In this document: piece after piece, positions 1-9,824 of the stretch
Numbering within the stretch: the stretch's first letter is position 1
Layout of the letters: each line of letters opens with the position of its first letter
NCBI GenBank assembly: GCA_021805445.1
Contig: JAJZFH010000049.1
Span: forward strand, 1 to 64,000
Origin: Pseudomonadota bacterium
GTDB lineage: Bacteria > Pseudomonadota > Gammaproteobacteria > Burkholderiales > Ferrovaceae
Length of the DNA: 64,000 nucleotides
Direction of reading: 5' to 3'
Made by a program: the position numbers and the translations under genes
Notes under the pieces: generated by a model
What the model saw: the letters and a program-made list of their open reading frames with translations, nothing else
What the model was told of the DNA's origin: nothing
The model's database searches: none

Positions 1-797
1 GAGAACGGGCCATGGGTGGGGGACTTGTAGACCGCCAGTTCACCGTACCAGGTCTTGTTCTTGAAGAAATAGCCGCCCACCCCCACCGCTGCGTGCTGAG
101 AAGATTCTCCCATCAGGTAGGTGGTCGGGGCTAGGGCATTGCCTGCATTGAAGTAATTGATCCAGCCCGATTCCCAGGCGCCAAAGTTGTTCCAGACATC
201 GGACATCATGGCACGGTTGTTGATGTAGGCTCCCAGAATCAGGTCGCTGTTGGGAGTCACGGTGCGATCGGCATAGCGGAATTCCGTATTGTCAATCGCA
301 GCGGCCTGATAAGAGCCCGCTTGCGCCGGGCTCGGCGTCTGCATGCCGGGACCACCTGCTGAGGCACCGTTATATTTTGTCCCCGTCCATTGCATGAAGG
401 CCCCGAAGTTGTCGGTGATCTTGCCGCCGGCAAACAGGCTCACCACCTGCATATCCGCCGACGATGAAGGGGCATTACCATTGATGCTATGGCTCGTGTT
501 GTTGTAGTACTGCTTCGCGCCCTGCACCATGATGGCGACGGGTGGGTAGTCATTCTGAACTTCCAGGCCATCCAGGTTGGGGCGGTTACCCATGGTATAA
601 CCGGTCAACTTGAACATACGACCGAGTGAAGTGAGTTGCGGGAACATGCCCCCCACGTGACAGGCCACGCACTTAAAGCCGGTTTGCCGAGCAAAGACCG
701 GAATGGCATTGGCGTCCATGGATACCACCACGGATGCCGTGCCCAGCAGCAACAGGGCAGAACCCTTTGCCTTTCCAAGCAGGTTGGATACCTTCAT
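1..797 (-). CDS. Cyc2-like fused cytochrome c / outer-membrane porin, partial (runs off left edge)
   Basis: The visible N-terminal 265 residues start with a signal peptide (about residues 1-31, ending DANA). One haem-binding motif CVACH follows at residues 43-47, in the context FARQTGF...CH...LGRMFKLTGYT. After it comes a Gly/Asn/Tyr-rich stretch with alternating aromatic residues (YNGAS, WESGWINYFNAG), as expected of beta-barrel strands. This layout of a small haem domain followed by a porin is that of Cyc2-type outer-membrane cytochromes, which in iron oxidisers pass electrons from extracellular Fe(II) inward. An AGGGGG ribosome site precedes the ATG at 797. The function is inferred from motif order; a different porin-cytochrome of the same architecture is possible because most of the barrel lies outside the window. 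Confidence 0.75.
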   Translation of the reverse strand, partial: MKVSNLLGKAKGSALLLLGTASVVVSMDANAIPVFARQTGFKCVACHVGGMFPQLTSLGRMFKLTGYTMGNRPNLDGLEVQNDYPPVAIMVQGAKQYYNNTSHSINGNAPSSSADMQVVSLFAGGKITDNFGAFMQWTGTKYNGASAGGPGMQTPSPAQAGSYQAAAIDNTEFRYADRTVTPNSDLILGAYINNRAMMSDVWNNFGAWESGWINYFNAGNALAPTTYLMGESSQHAAVGVGGYFFKNKTWYGELAVYKSPTHGPF

Positions 798-977
798 TCT
801 GAAACCCCCTATGTTTTTCTGTAGGAACCGAGTTGGTGCAGCGCGCCCCAAGATGGAGCGATTTGCGCCAGGTCAAAAATTAACACTGGCCTAATGAGTC
901 TGTAAATAGTTTTGTAACAATTAGTAAGAAAAAATTCCAGGCGTTGTTTAATTACAACAACCGGTTCGAGATACCCC

Positions 978-1016
978 AAAAACAATGGCCTTCCCCTTGC
1001 GAGGGAAGGCCATTGT
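978..1016 (-). terminator. Rho-independent terminator of the Calvin operon
   Basis: A perfect 14-bp inverted repeat (982-995 with 1003-1016, 7-nt loop) is followed on the minus strand by a run of five T at 982-978. It lies 20 bases past the transketolase stop and closes the fbp-prk-gph-fba-tkt transcript before the divergently positioned promoter region of the porin-cytochrome. Confidence 0.9.
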
Positions 1017-1035
1017 CGAGTGCGGGGATTCCCGC

Positions 1036-3027
1036 TTAGAGGACGCTCTTGACCGTTTGTGCCACCTTGTCGGCGGTCAGCCCAAAGTGCTTGAACAGGG
1101 CACCGGCAGGGGCGGATTCCCCGAAGGTGTCGATGCCCACCACGGCGCTACAACCGTACTTCCACCACAGCGCCGTACAACCCGCTTCCACGGCCACCTT
1201 GGGCACATGTCTGGGCAAAACGGAGGCGCGGTACTCTGCATCCTGCCGGTCAAAGACCGAGGTGGAGGGCATGGACACCACACGCACGGCGATGCCTTCC
1301 GCTGCCAGAAGTTTTTGCGCTTCCACGGCCAACCCCACTTCCGAACCGGTGGCGATGAGAATGGCCTGCGCCGCCCCATCGGCTTCCTTCAGAACATAGC
1401 CCCCCTTGCTGATCTCGATGATCTGCTCGGGCATGCGGGTCTGGAACGGCAGGTTTTGACGACTGAAAATCAGGGAACTCGGTCCATCCTTGCGGCGGAT
1501 GGCCGCATCCCAGGAAACGGCCGTTTCCGTGGTATCACAGGGACGCCATACGTCCATGTGCGGAATCAGGCGCAAACTGGACACATGTTCGATGGACTGG
1601 TGCGTCGGACCGTCTTCCCCCAGGCCAATGGAATCGTGGGTGAACACGAAGATGCTGCGAATCCGCATCAGAGACGCCATGCGCAGGGCATTGCGACTGT
1701 AGTCCGAGAAGGTCAGAAAGGTTCCGCCATAGGGAATGAACCCGCCGTGCAGGGCCACCCCATTGAGGATGGCACTCATGCCGAATTCCCGCACCCCGTA
1801 ACTCAGGTAATTTCCGGGGGTAGTGGCATTCATCGGCTTGCTGCCACTCCAGTTGGTCAGGTTCGATCCCGTCAGGTCCGCCGATCCCCCAAAAAACTCG
1901 GGCAGAGCGGGACTCAGGGCTTCCAGGGTATTCTGACTGGCCTTGCGGGTGGCGATGCTTTCTGCCTTGTCCCGACACTTGGCCACGAATTCCAGGGCAG
2001 CCCGTTCAAAGTTGGCGGGCAAATCCCCCTTCATGCGGCGCAGAAACTCCGCCGCTTCGCCGGGGTAGACTGCCTGATAGGCCGCAAGGCGCTGGTTCCA
2101 CTCGTCCTCCTGGGCCTGCCCACGGGCCCGTGCATCCCAGGCCGTATAAACTTCTGCAGGAATTTCAAAGGGACCGTAATTCCAGCCGAGCAACTTTTTG
2201 GCGGCAGCGATTTCTTCATTGCCCAAAGCCGAACCATGCACGTCGTGGGTACCCTGCTTGTTGGGGCTCCCCTTTCCGATGACCGTCTTGCAGCAAATCA
2301 GGGTGGGTTTGGAACTGGTTTTGGCGGCCTCGATTGCCTTTGATACCGCCGCCACATCATGCCCGTCCACGGACCGAACCACATTCCAGCCATAGGCTTC
2401 GAATCGTCCAGGCACATCTTCAGAAAACCAGGGTTCCACATGACCATCGATGGAGATACCATTGTCATCCCAGAACGCAATGAGTTTCTTCAGACCCAGG
2501 GTACCCGCCAGGGAACAGGCTTCGTGACTGATCCCCTCCATCAGACAACCATCGCCCATGAACACATAGGTATGGTGGTCCACGAGCGTATGTCCGGGCT
2601 TGTTGAACTGTTCACCCAGCAGGCGTTCCGCCAGGGCAAAGCCCACCGCATTGGTGATCCCCTGCCCCAGGGGACCGGTGGTGGTTTCCACCCCCACGGT
2701 GAGGCCGTACTCCGGATGTCCGGGGGTCTTGCTGTGCAATTGGCGGAAAGCCTTGAGTTCATCCATGGGCAGATCGTAGCCCGTGAGGTGCAGCAAGGCG
2801 TAGAGCAGCATGGAAGCATGGCCATTGGACAGGACGAAGCGGTCTCGATCGGCCCAATGGGGGTTGGTGGGATTGTGTCTCAAATGCTGGCCCCACAGGG
2901 CCACGGACATTTCTGCCATGCCCATGGGCGCACCGGGGTGGCCAGAATTGGCTTTTTGCACCGCATCCATCGCCAATGCGCGAATAGCATCGGCCATCGT
3001 TGCCGTGGAGGTTGTACCTTGCGTCAT
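1036..3027 (-). CDS. tkt: Transketolase
   Basis: This 663-aa protein is full length for the family. The N-terminal [14 protein letters not shown] motif is at about residues 27-40, and the thiamine-diphosphate site GDGCLMEG starts at residue 158. The pyrimidine domain has the typical [15 protein letters not shown] stretch, and the C-terminal domain follows. The enzyme transfers two-carbon units among sugar phosphates and is needed to regenerate ribulose bisphosphate in the Calvin cycle. It is the last gene of the minus-strand Calvin operon, 57 bases after fba. The position in the operon supports a carbon-fixation role (cbbT), although no second transketolase is visible here, so it may also serve the pentose phosphate pathway. 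Confidence 0.97.
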   Translation of the reverse strand: MTQGTTSTATMADAIRALAMDAVQKANSGHPGAPMGMAEMSVALWGQHLRHNPTNPHWADRDRFVLSNGHASMLLYALLHLTGYDLPMDELKAFRQLHSKTPGHPEYGLTVGVETTTGPLGQGITNAVGFALAERLLGEQFNKPGHTLVDHHTYVFMGDGCLMEGISHEACSLAGTLGLKKLIAFWDDNGISIDGHVEPWFSEDVPGRFEAYGWNVVRSVDGHDVAAVSKAIEAAKTSSKPTLICCKTVIGKGSPNKQGTHDVHGSALGNEEIAAAKKLLGWNYGPFEIPAEVYTAWDARARGQAQEDEWNQRLAAYQAVYPGEAAEFLRRMKGDLPANFERAALEFVAKCRDKAESIATRKASQNTLEALSPALPEFFGGSADLTGSNLTNWSGSKPMNATTPGNYLSYGVREFGMSAILNGVALHGGFIPYGGTFLTFSDYSRNALRMASLMRIRSIFVFTHDSIGLGEDGPTHQSIEHVSSLRLIPHMDVWRPCDTTETAVSWDAAIRRKDGPSSLIFSRQNLPFQTRMPEQIIEISKGGYVLKEADGAAQAILIATGSEVGLAVEAQKLLAAEGIAVRVVSMPSTSVFDRQDAEYRASVLPRHVPKVAVEAGCTALWWKYGCSAVVGIDTFGESAPAGALFKHFGLTADKVAQTVKSVL

Positions 3028-3084
3028 GATGAAATCTCGTTGTCGGTAAGTTAGGATGGAAAGAGGTCTGTGCGCACTCGGGTC

Positions 3085-4149
3085 TCAACGCACTTGAGGC
3101 TTGAGTTCACCCTTGGCATAACGATCACTCATGGCTTCCAGAGAAACCGGTTTGATCTTGCTGGCCTGCCCGGCGCTGCCAAAGGCCTCGAAGCGGGCCT
3201 TGCAGATGCCCATGGCGGCCTTGCGGGCTTCCGCCAGGAACTTGCGCGGATCGAATTCTTCGGGCTTCTTGAACATGAGTTGGCGGATCGCTCCGGTCAT
3301 GGCCAAACGGATATCGGTATCGATATTCACTTTACGCACGCCATATTTGATGGCCTCGACGATTTCTTCCACGGGCACGCCATAGGTTTCCTTGATGGTA
3401 CCGCCATTGGCACGAATGATTTCGAGCCAGTCCTGGGGCACAGAGGAAGAACCATGCATGACCAGATGGGTGTTGGGAATCCGCGCATGGATTTCCTTGA
3501 CGCGCCAGATCGCCAGCGTATCGCCCGTGGGTGCCTTGGTGAACTTGTAGGCCCCATGACTGGTCCCGATGGCAATCGCCAAGGCATCCACTTCCGTTTG
3601 CCGGACAAAATCCGCGGCTTGTTCGGGATCGGTCAGCAACTGATCATGGCTCAACTTGTCATCGGAACCATGCCCGTCCTCTTCGCCCATCATCCCGGAT
3701 TCCAGGGAACCCAGACAACCCAGTTCACCTTCCACCGAGACGCCCACGGCATGAGCCATTTCCACCACCCGCCGCGTGGTATTGACGTTGTACTCGAAAC
3801 TGGAGGGGGTCTTCATGTCCTCCATCAAGGATCCATCCATCATCACGCTGGAGAAGCCGGAGCGGATGGAACGCTGGCATACGGCGGGGCTGGCCCCATG
3901 ATCCTGATGCATACACACGGGAATATCGGGATACATTTCCACGGCGCCCTCGATCAGTTTGCGCAGGAAAGGCTCACCGGCATATTTACGGGCACCGGCC
4001 GAACCTTGCATGATGACGGGACTGTTGGTGGCTGCTGCGGCTTCCATGATGGCCTGGATCTGTTCCAGGTTGTTCACGTTGAAGGCAGGCAAACCGTAAC
4101 CGTGTTCGGCGGCGTGATCGAGCAACTGACGCAGGGAAATGAGAGCCAT
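3085..4149 (-). CDS. fba: Fructose-1,6-bisphosphate aldolase, class II
   Basis: This 354-aa protein is of the class II, zinc-dependent, long CbbA type. It starts [20 protein letters not shown] and carries the substrate and metal motif [11 protein letters not shown] (H81, H84), the glycine-rich loop [10 protein letters not shown], and the conserved [11 protein letters not shown] region. It condenses dihydroxyacetone phosphate with glyceraldehyde 3-phosphate or erythrose 4-phosphate in the Calvin cycle. A GAGGA ribosome site lies 7 bases before the ATG. It sits between gph and tkt in the same orientation, with only 42 bases to gph, so all five genes probably share one transcript. Confidence 0.97.
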   Translation of the reverse strand: MALISLRQLLDHAAEHGYGLPAFNVNNLEQIQAIMEAAAATNSPVIMQGSAGARKYAGEPFLRKLIEGAVEMYPDIPVCMHQDHGASPAVCQRSIRSGFSSVMMDGSLMEDMKTPSSFEYNVNTTRRVVEMAHAVGVSVEGELGCLGSLESGMMGEEDGHGSDDKLSHDQLLTDPEQAADFVRQTEVDALAIAIGTSHGAYKFTKAPTGDTLAIWRVKEIHARIPNTHLVMHGSSSVPQDWLEIIRANGGTIKETYGVPVEEIVEAIKYGVRKVNIDTDIRLAMTGAIRQLMFKKPEEFDPRKFLAEARKAAMGICKARFEAFGSAGQASKIKPVSLEAMSDRYAKGELKPQVR

Positions 4150-4191
4150 GATGTGTCCTCAGAGAAGAAATAGAGAGTTATAGACTTGGGG

Positions 4192-4905
4192 TCAGATGGA
4201 TTGTGAAGCCAGTGGAGGACATACCCCCAACTGTTGCAGCAGTTCCGGAAAACTGTCCAGAACACGGTCGGGGTTGGCCGTCGCAATGGGCTCTCCGTGA
4301 TTATACCCGTGGTTGAACGCCCAGACTGTTACACCGGCACGGCGTGCGGCCTGGACATCGTTGCTGGAGTCTCCCACAAAAAGCGCCTCCCGGGCGCTCA
4401 ACCCTGCATCAGCCAGCGCCTTTTGAAGCGGTTGTGGGCTGGGTTTGCCTTCCGGGGTATCCCCGCCACCCACCAGGATATCGATGGCCTGGGCCAACCC
4501 CTGGCTGTCCAGCAAACGTTGGGACAGGTCCCGATCCTTGTTGGTCACGACGGCCAGTTGGCAGCCTGCCGCGCGCAGGGCTTCCAATGCCTCGGGCGCC
4601 CCCGGATAGGACCGGCTGTGAATCCCGGTCAGATCATGATAGACCTGCAGAAAACGCGGATAATATTGGTCATACAGGTGTGACGCCCGTTCCTTGTCCT
4701 GCCCCGTCACCCGTTGCAACACGGTTGCAAACAGCCAGGCGGTGCCTTTACCGATCCACTCCCGAATCCACTCCGGGGGCAAAGGATCAAAGCCCGCCTC
4801 GTCCAGGGTTTGATTCACGGAGTGGGCGATCTCGATGGCGGTATCCACCAAGGTACCGTCCAGGTCGAACATGATCAGTCGGGGCAGGGGTGCAACCTGT
4901 CCCAT
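4192..4905 (-). CDS. gph: Phosphoglycolate phosphatase (HAD family)
   Basis: This 237-aa HAD-superfamily hydrolase has motif I MFDLDGTLVDT (nucleophile D14, acid/base D16), the motif II/III region VVTNKDRDLSQRLL, and motif IV LFVGDSSNDVQAARRAG. The length and the cap domain fit Gph/CbbZ. It removes 2-phosphoglycolate, the toxic product of RubisCO oxygenation, which explains its place inside a Calvin operon. Its ATG overlaps the prk stop by one base (TGATG), so translation is probably coupled to prk. Identity rests on family motifs plus context; HAD phosphatases are hard to separate by sequence alone. Confidence 0.9.
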   Translation of the reverse strand: MGQVAPLPRLIMFDLDGTLVDTAIEIAHSVNQTLDEAGFDPLPPEWIREWIGKGTAWLFATVLQRVTGQDKERASHLYDQYYPRFLQVYHDLTGIHSRSYPGAPEALEALRAAGCQLAVVTNKDRDLSQRLLDSQGLAQAIDILVGGGDTPEGKPSPQPLQKALADAGLSAREALFVGDSSNDVQAARRAGVTVWAFNHGYNHGEPIATANPDRVLDSFPELLQQLGVCPPLASQSI

Positions 4906-5783
4906 CAGCAGGCAACCTTACGCTTGCAATCCATCATCTTGAGAATCATGGGGGTGAAGATCAATTGCATGGCCAGGCCCATCTTGCCGCCGGGGACCAC
5001 CAGCGTATTGGGTCGGGTCATCATGGCGTCATGCAACATGGACAGCAGATAAGGAAAATCGATGCCCTTGGGATCAGAGAAACGGATCACCACCATGCTT
5101 TCATCCGGGCTGGGAATGTCATTGGCAATGAAAGGATTGGACGTATCCACGGTGGGCACACGCTGGAAATTGACATGAGTGCGCGAAAACTGGGGACAGA
5201 TGTGGTTGACGTAATCGGGCATTCGGCGCAGGATCACGTCCATGACGGCTTCCTGGGAATAGCCGCGCAATTTCTGGTCACGATGGAGTTTCTGGATCCA
5301 CTCCAGATTGATGATGGGAACCACCCCCACCAACAGGTCCACTTGGGCCGCCACATTGACCTTATCGTCGGCGTACCCCCCATGCAGCCCTTCGTAGAAC
5401 ATCAGATCGGTACCCGACGCGATGTCCTGCCAGGGAATGAATGTCCCCGGTTCCTGCTTGTAGGGAGCGGCCTCTCCGGCATCGTGCAGATATTTGCGCA
5501 CTTTGCCCGAGCCCGTGGCCCCGTAAGTCTTGAACAGGTTTTCCAGTTCCTCGAGGAGATTGGCCTCGGGACCGAAGTGGCTGAAGTTGCGATTGCCCTT
5601 GTCTTCCCGTTCTTTCATCTGCGCTTTCATTTCAGCGCGGTTGTAACGGTGAAAGGAATCTCCTTCCACCAGTTGGGCCGTGATCTTTTCACGGCGAAAA
5701 ATATGCTTGAAACTGTTCATCACGGTGGTGGTACCAGCACCGGAAGAACCCGTCACGGCAATGATAGGGTGTTTTCGGGACAT
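4905..5783 (-). CDS. prk: Phosphoribulokinase
   Basis: This 292-aa protein is the octameric proteobacterial type. The P-loop GSSGAGTTT is at residues 12-20, and VEGDSFHRYNR and YEGLHGGYADD follow. It phosphorylates ribulose 5-phosphate to ribulose 1,5-bisphosphate, the acceptor for CO2, and so marks the organism as carrying a Calvin cycle. RubisCO itself is not in the window. An AGAGGT ribosome site precedes the ATG. The stop overlaps the gph start by one base. Confidence 0.98.
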   Translation of the reverse strand: MSRKHPIIAVTGSSGAGTTTVMNSFKHIFRREKITAQLVEGDSFHRYNRAEMKAQMKEREDKGNRNFSHFGPEANLLEELENLFKTYGATGSGKVRKYLHDAGEAAPYKQEPGTFIPWQDIASGTDLMFYEGLHGGYADDKVNVAAQVDLLVGVVPIINLEWIQKLHRDQKLRGYSQEAVMDVILRRMPDYVNHICPQFSRTHVNFQRVPTVDTSNPFIANDIPSPDESMVVIRFSDPKGIDFPYLLSMLHDAMMTRPNTLVVPGGKMGLAMQLIFTPMILKMMDCKRKVAC

Positions 5784-5830
5784 GATCGATGACCTCTTGT
5801 ATGTTGTATGCGATTATTTTGTAAAGTTTT

Positions 5831-6898
5831 TCAAGCCCGGAACAGACCACGCTCGCTGAACAGCGGGGAAGAAAAGGGCTCTCCCTTTCCCTCATCGTGT
5901 TCCTGATGGTACTGGATCACCCGCGCCACCTCGTGACTCGACCCCAGAATGACCGCGATGCGCTGATGGATCTGGGTGGGCACCACCTCCATGATGCGTT
6001 CACGCCCGGTGCTGGAAAGCCCTCCCGCCTGTTCCACGATCATGCTCATGGGATTGGCCTCGTACATCAGACGCAGACGTCCTGGCTTGGAAGGATCCTT
6101 GGTATCGCGGGGATACAGAAAGATCCCTCCCCGAATCAGGATACGGTGCACTTCCGCCACCATGGAAGCAATCCAGCGCATGTTGAAATCACGCTCGCGG
6201 ACGCCCGTCTTGCCCGCCTTGCATTCGCTGATGTAACGGGTGACCGGGGGTTCCCAGAAACGTTCGTTGGAGGTATTGATGGCAAACTCATGGGTATCCG
6301 CCGGAATCCGGATGTCTGGATGGGTCAGAATGAAGTTGCCGATTTCCCGATCCAGCGTAAAACCATGGGTTCCCTTGCCCACCGTGATGACCAGCAAAGT
6401 CGCCGGACCATACAGTGCATACCCCGCCGCCACCTGTTCGGTTCCTGGCTTGAGGTAATCCTGCATCTCGGGTTCCCGACCTTCTGGGGCATGCAGAATC
6501 GAGAAAATGGAACCGACCGAGACATTGCCATCGATGTTGGACGATCCGTCCAGCGGATCAAAAATGGCCAGAAAAGGGCCACGCCGATGCGGTGCGCGCA
6601 CGGGGAAGGGATCATCCATCTCTTCCGAGGCGACCCCGGCCACCAACCCCCCCAATTCGAAGGTGTTCACGAAGGCCGTGTTGGACAGGACATCCAGTTT
6701 TTTCTGGGTCTCCCCCTGCACATTGGTGGTATCCATGCTTCCCGTGGCCCCCCCCAATGCGCCCTTGGAACTCAGGGCAGAAATGGCTTTCACCGCAGCG
6801 GCTACATCCACCAGCAAGGCGGCCAGATCGGCTCCATCCTTGCTTCCACTGACATTTTCAATCAAATACTTGGATAAGGTCTCGCGCCCCAGATGCAT
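5831..6898 (-). CDS. fbp: Fructose-1,6-bisphosphatase, class 1
   Basis: This 355-aa class 1 FBPase has the metal/phosphate motif FDPLDGSSNIDGN, the substrate loop FAINTSNERFW, and a C-terminal LRLMYEANPMS segment. It hydrolyses fructose 1,6-bisphosphate in the Calvin cycle and gluconeogenesis. It is the first gene of the minus-strand Calvin operon and is preceded by GGAGAGAACATACC before the ATG. The roughly 240 bases upstream of it, before the next terminator, carry the putative operon promoter. Confidence 0.97.
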   Translation of the reverse strand: MHLGRETLSKYLIENVSGSKDGADLAALLVDVAAAVKAISALSSKGALGGATGSMDTTNVQGETQKKLDVLSNTAFVNTFELGGLVAGVASEEMDDPFPVRAPHRRGPFLAIFDPLDGSSNIDGNVSVGSIFSILHAPEGREPEMQDYLKPGTEQVAAGYALYGPATLLVITVGKGTHGFTLDREIGNFILTHPDIRIPADTHEFAINTSNERFWEPPVTRYISECKAGKTGVRERDFNMRWIASMVAEVHRILIRGGIFLYPRDTKDPSKPGRLRLMYEANPMSMIVEQAGGLSSTGRERIMEVVPTQIHQRIAVILGSSHEVARVIQYHQEHDEGKGEPFSSPLFSERGLFRA

Positions 6899-7013
6899 GG
6901 TATGTTCTCTCCGTCAATCAAGCGTCGCCGCGTTATTTTATGCCCTCGAGAGCCTCCAAAACAGAGGATTTTCCCGAGGATTTATGGTTTTCTGTCGATG
7001 ATATCCCGAATCC

Positions 7014-7063
7014 AGTATAAGCAATCCTAAGAATTTTTTATCCGGACCATAAGAAAAAATTAT
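7014..7063 (-). promoter_or_regulatory. Putative promoter and LysR-type (CbbR-like) boxes of the Calvin operon
   Basis: Two T-N11-A elements occur in tandem, TAA...TTA at 7028-7040 and ATAA-N7-TTAT at 7049-7063, spaced 22 bases (two helical turns). Such elements are typical of LysR-type regulators such as CbbR. A TATACT -10-like hexamer (minus strand) lies at 7019-7014, 115 bases before the fbp ATG. The -10 lacks a good -35, which suits an activator-dependent promoter, but the first box would then sit unusually close (about -27). No cbbR gene is in the window, so regulator identity is inference. Confidence 0.4.
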
Positions 7064-7137
7064 CGACAGGGACTCGTCGTCTCATAATCGTAGTATGACG
7101 CAATTTTACCGCGTTGCACAACTCCGAATGTTTCCCC

Positions 7138-7167
7138 AAAAACAAAAGAGCCGGGAAATCCCGGCTC
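7138..7167 (-). terminator. Rho-independent terminator after the 28-aa membrane peptide gene
   Basis: The inverted repeat GAGCCGGG / CCCGGCTC (7148-7155 with 7160-7167, 4-nt loop) is followed on the minus strand by TTTTGTTTTT (7147-7138). It ends transcription about 45 bases after the stop of the micro-gene at 7213-7299 and separates that gene from the Calvin operon. Confidence 0.85.
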
Positions 7168-7212
7168 GATCGCTCCTCAGGTGCCCCCATCACAGGGGGT
7201 ACGGAAATAAAA

Positions 7213-7299
7213 TTATTTATGCCACACCGAATTGTCCAGCATGAAAATGAGAATCGCCGGTCCTACGATCCCAATGATTTCCATCCACGTAACGCTCAT
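7213..7299 (-). CDS. 28-aa single-span membrane peptide under an FNR-type promoter
   Basis: A 28-codon ORF starts at ATG 7299 and is preceded by a strong GAGGGGG ribosome site five bases upstream. The peptide begins MSVTWMEIIG; residues 7-21 are hydrophobic (IIGIVGPAILIFM), followed by a short polar tail ending WHK. It is too short for ordinary gene callers, but it has every sign of a gene: promoter with FNR box about 100 bases upstream, ribosome site, ORF, and its own terminator. I do not recognise the family. Oxygen-regulated single-helix peptides are known as small subunits of terminal oxidases (CydX of cytochrome bd, CcoQ/CcoM of cbb3), so a role in microaerobic respiration is a reasonable guess. 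Confidence 0.7.
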   Translation of the reverse strand: MSVTWMEIIGIVGPAILIFMLDNSVWHK

Positions 7300-7371
7300 C
7301 GCAACCCCCTCGTCTCGTTGTCTGCGCTCTGATGGCACTGCTCCCCTGAGCATGTCCGGCGCATGGTTTCG

Positions 7372-7413
7372 AAGATACGGGAGTCACATGGATTTGTTTT
7401 TGATTTAAATCAA
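7372..7413 (-). promoter_or_regulatory. FNR/ANR-type class II promoter for the 28-aa peptide gene
   Basis: TTGATTTAAATCAA at 7400-7413 is a perfect match to the FNR consensus TTGATNNNNATCAA. On the minus strand a TATCTT -10 hexamer lies at 7377-7372, which predicts a start near 7365. The centre of the FNR box (7406.5) is then at -41.5, the canonical class II activation position. The start codon of the 28-aa gene is 66 bases downstream. The only other gene close by, yihY, ends upstream at 7435, so the site most plausibly serves the micro-gene. Confidence 0.8.
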
Positions 7414-7434
7414 TTTTTATTCATTTTCCATATT

Positions 7435-8283
7435 TTATCCATTTTCCATAGTCTCTTCGGAGGATCCGGAACTCCAATGAGGCAGGCAAGCGGTCAGCAC
7501 GGCAGACAACAGGATCACGGTCCAGGACAGGTGAATCCACGCCAGAAAAATGGGTAAGGCAGCAAAGGTCCCGTAGATCAGGGTATAACTGGAAATGTGG
7601 GCCACAAACCAGGTAAAACCGTTTTTCATGATTTCAAACAACAGGGCCCCCAGGATGCCGCCAAACAAGGCATGGCGACGCCGTACCGGGTGATCGGGCA
7701 CCTTGTAGAACGCCAGGGCCAACCCTGCCGTCATGATCAGAAAGGACAGCCACTTGAGGACCAGATGGGTCAGGTATGCCCCCTTCCCCGCCCAACCGAT
7801 GGACATCTGCACCAGGAGCGTCATCCCCCACAATCCCAACCCGAAAAGCAGAGGCCCCAGGAGGATCAACACGCCATAGATCGCCAGGCGGGCGTGCAAG
7901 GGGCGACGGGGCGCCGTTCCCCAAATGGCATTGAAGGTATGATCCACCGTCAGGATCAGTGAAAACACCGTGCCCATCAACAGGCCCAGACCCAGGTACG
8001 TCAATTGGGCAGCATGCCTGGAGAACTGGGTCGCATAGGCGGCCACCAAACGGGCCGCCACATCGGGCAGGAGATTGGCCATCAGAAATCCCCGTACGGC
8101 CTTCCCGAAATGCCCGAATTCGGGGAAAAGCGCATAGATGTCGATACTGAAGGTGATCAGCGGTACCAGTGCGAAGAGCGTGGTGGTGGTGAGGCTGGAC
8201 GCCGACTGCATGCAGCGGTCCTGCTGAAACTTGCGCCCCACCATGAGCACGAACTGCCACAGGACCCGTCCCATGATCTTCAC
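7435..8283 (-). CDS. YihY/BrkB family inner-membrane protein
   Basis: This 282-aa protein has about six hydrophobic segments. It shows the family hallmarks of an N-terminal amphipathic part, [16 protein letters not shown] near residues 27-43, and the central [11 protein letters not shown] motif. Members (YihY, BrkB, once annotated as RNase BN) are membrane proteins of unsettled function, possibly transporters or envelope-related. The ATG overlaps the leuA stop by 4 bases (ATGA), so it is the second gene of the leuA transcript. The hydrophilic C-terminus is short. Confidence 0.85.
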   Translation of the reverse strand: MKIMGRVLWQFVLMVGRKFQQDRCMQSASSLTTTTLFALVPLITFSIDIYALFPEFGHFGKAVRGFLMANLLPDVAARLVAAYATQFSRHAAQLTYLGLGLLMGTVFSLILTVDHTFNAIWGTAPRRPLHARLAIYGVLILLGPLLFGLGLWGMTLLVQMSIGWAGKGAYLTHLVLKWLSFLIMTAGLALAFYKVPDHPVRRRHALFGGILGALLFEIMKNGFTWFVAHISSYTLIYGTFAALPIFLAWIHLSWTVILLSAVLTACLPHWSSGSSEETMENG

Positions 8284-9812
8284 ACTTGCGGATTGACCCG
8301 TTCCGTACGCACTTGCAATTTATTCAAGGCATTCAGATAGGCCCGTGCAGAGGCCACCACGATGTCCGTGTCCGCCCCCAACCCATTGACGATGTGCCCA
8401 TCCTGGGCCAGCCGTACGGTCACTTCACCCTGGGATTCGGTACCACTGGTGATGTTATTGACGGAATAGAGTTGCAACTCCGCGCCACTCTGTGCCACCC
8501 GCTCGATCGCCTTGAAGGAAGCATCCACCGGGCCGCTCCCTTCGGCCTCCGTGGTCTGTTCGAAGCGCCCCAGGGTCAGCACCAGACGGGCGCGGGGCGG
8601 TTCCCCCGTTTCACTGTGGGCCATCAGGGAAACCAGTCCATAGTGATCGTTCTGACCTTCTCCGGCTTCTTCTCCCACCAGAGCCTGAAGGTCTTCATCA
8701 AAGATTTCATGTTTCTTGTCAGCCAGTACCTTGAAACGCTGGAAGGCGGCATTGAGGGAAACTTCCGAGTCCAGCACGATGCCCAACTCCTGCAGGCGAG
8801 TACGAAACGCATTGCGCCCCGAATGTTTGCCCAGCACCAACTTGTTGGCTTTCCAACCCACCTCTTCGGCACTCATGATCTCGTAGGTTTCCCGATGCTT
8901 GAGGACTCCGTCCTGATGAATCCCGGATTCGTGCGCAAAGGCATTGGCCCCCACCACGGCCTTGTTGGGCTGCACCGGAAAACCCGTGATGGTGGACACC
9001 AGACGGCTGGCCGGAACGATCTGGGTCGTATCGATGCGCGTGGTCAAGCCGAATACATCCTGGCGCGTACGCAATGCCATGACGATCTCTTCCAGGGCGG
9101 CATTTCCGGCACGTTCCCCCAGCCCGTTGATCGTGCATTCCACCTGTCGGGCCCCCGCCAGCACGGCGGCCAATGAATTGGCGACCGCCAAACCGAGATC
9201 ATTGTGGCAATGCACCGAGAAAACCGCCTGGTCGGCATTGGGAATGCGGTTCATCAAGTCGGCGATGAGTGCCCCATACTGAAAGGGAATGGCATAGCCC
9301 ACGGTATCCGGGATGTTGATGGTGCGCGCCCCCGCCCGGATCGTCGCCTCGATCACCCGGCACAGGAAGTCCGGTTCGGAACGGACCGCATCCTCGCAGG
9401 AAAATTCCACATCGTCGGTGAACTGGCGGGCCAACGTCACGGCCGAAACCGCATGCCCAAGCACCTGCTCTGGAGTCATGCGCAACTTGCGCTCCATATG
9501 CAGGGGAGAAGTGGCAATAAAGGTATGAATGCGTTTTGACGGGGCGGGGGCCAAGGCTTCGGCCGCACCGCGGATATCCTTTTCCTGGGCACGGGCCAAC
9601 CCGCAGACGGTGCTTTCCCGAATTGCACTGGCCACAGCCTTGACGGCCTCGAAGTCGCCGGGACTGGCCGCAGGAAAACCCGCCTCGATCACGTCCACCC
9701 GCAAACGCTCCAACTGGCGGGCAATGCGAACCTTTTCTTCACGGTTCATGGAAGCGCCGGGGCTTTGTTCGCCATCGCGCAAGGTCGTATCAAAAATTTT
9801 TACAGTATTCAT
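8280..9812 (-). CDS. leuA: 2-isopropylmalate synthase
   Basis: This 510-aa protein catalyses the first committed step of leucine synthesis, condensing acetyl-CoA with 2-oxoisovalerate. The catalytic motif [15 protein letters not shown] starts at residue 4, the metal site SVHCHNDLG is central, and the C-terminal LeuA dimer domain (leucine-feedback region) is present ([11 protein letters not shown]...[16 protein letters not shown]). I chose ATG 9812 because AAGGACGAG precedes it and the TTLRDGE distance then fits relatives; in-frame ATGs at 9848 and 9884 are less likely. A Leu-rich leader ORF and a hairpin just before the ribosome site suggest attenuation by leucine. Confidence 0.97.
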   Translation of the reverse strand: MNTVKIFDTTLRDGEQSPGASMNREEKVRIARQLERLRVDVIEAGFPAASPGDFEAVKAVASAIRESTVCGLARAQEKDIRGAAEALAPAPSKRIHTFIATSPLHMERKLRMTPEQVLGHAVSAVTLARQFTDDVEFSCEDAVRSEPDFLCRVIEATIRAGARTINIPDTVGYAIPFQYGALIADLMNRIPNADQAVFSVHCHNDLGLAVANSLAAVLAGARQVECTINGLGERAGNAALEEIVMALRTRQDVFGLTTRIDTTQIVPASRLVSTITGFPVQPNKAVVGANAFAHESGIHQDGVLKHRETYEIMSAEEVGWKANKLVLGKHSGRNAFRTRLQELGIVLDSEVSLNAAFQRFKVLADKKHEIFDEDLQALVGEEAGEGQNDHYGLVSLMAHSETGEPPRARLVLTLGRFEQTTEAEGSGPVDASFKAIERVAQSGAELQLYSVNNITSGTESQGEVTVRLAQDGHIVNGLGADTDIVVASARAYLNALNKLQVRTERVNPQV

Positions 9813-9824
9813 GGTCTCGTCCTT

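Noticed and set aside
985-2343. 452-aa plus-strand ORF opposite transketolase
   Set aside because: It is a mirror frame of the strongly recognised tkt gene; rich in His/Gly/Gln with no family pattern and it spans the terminator.
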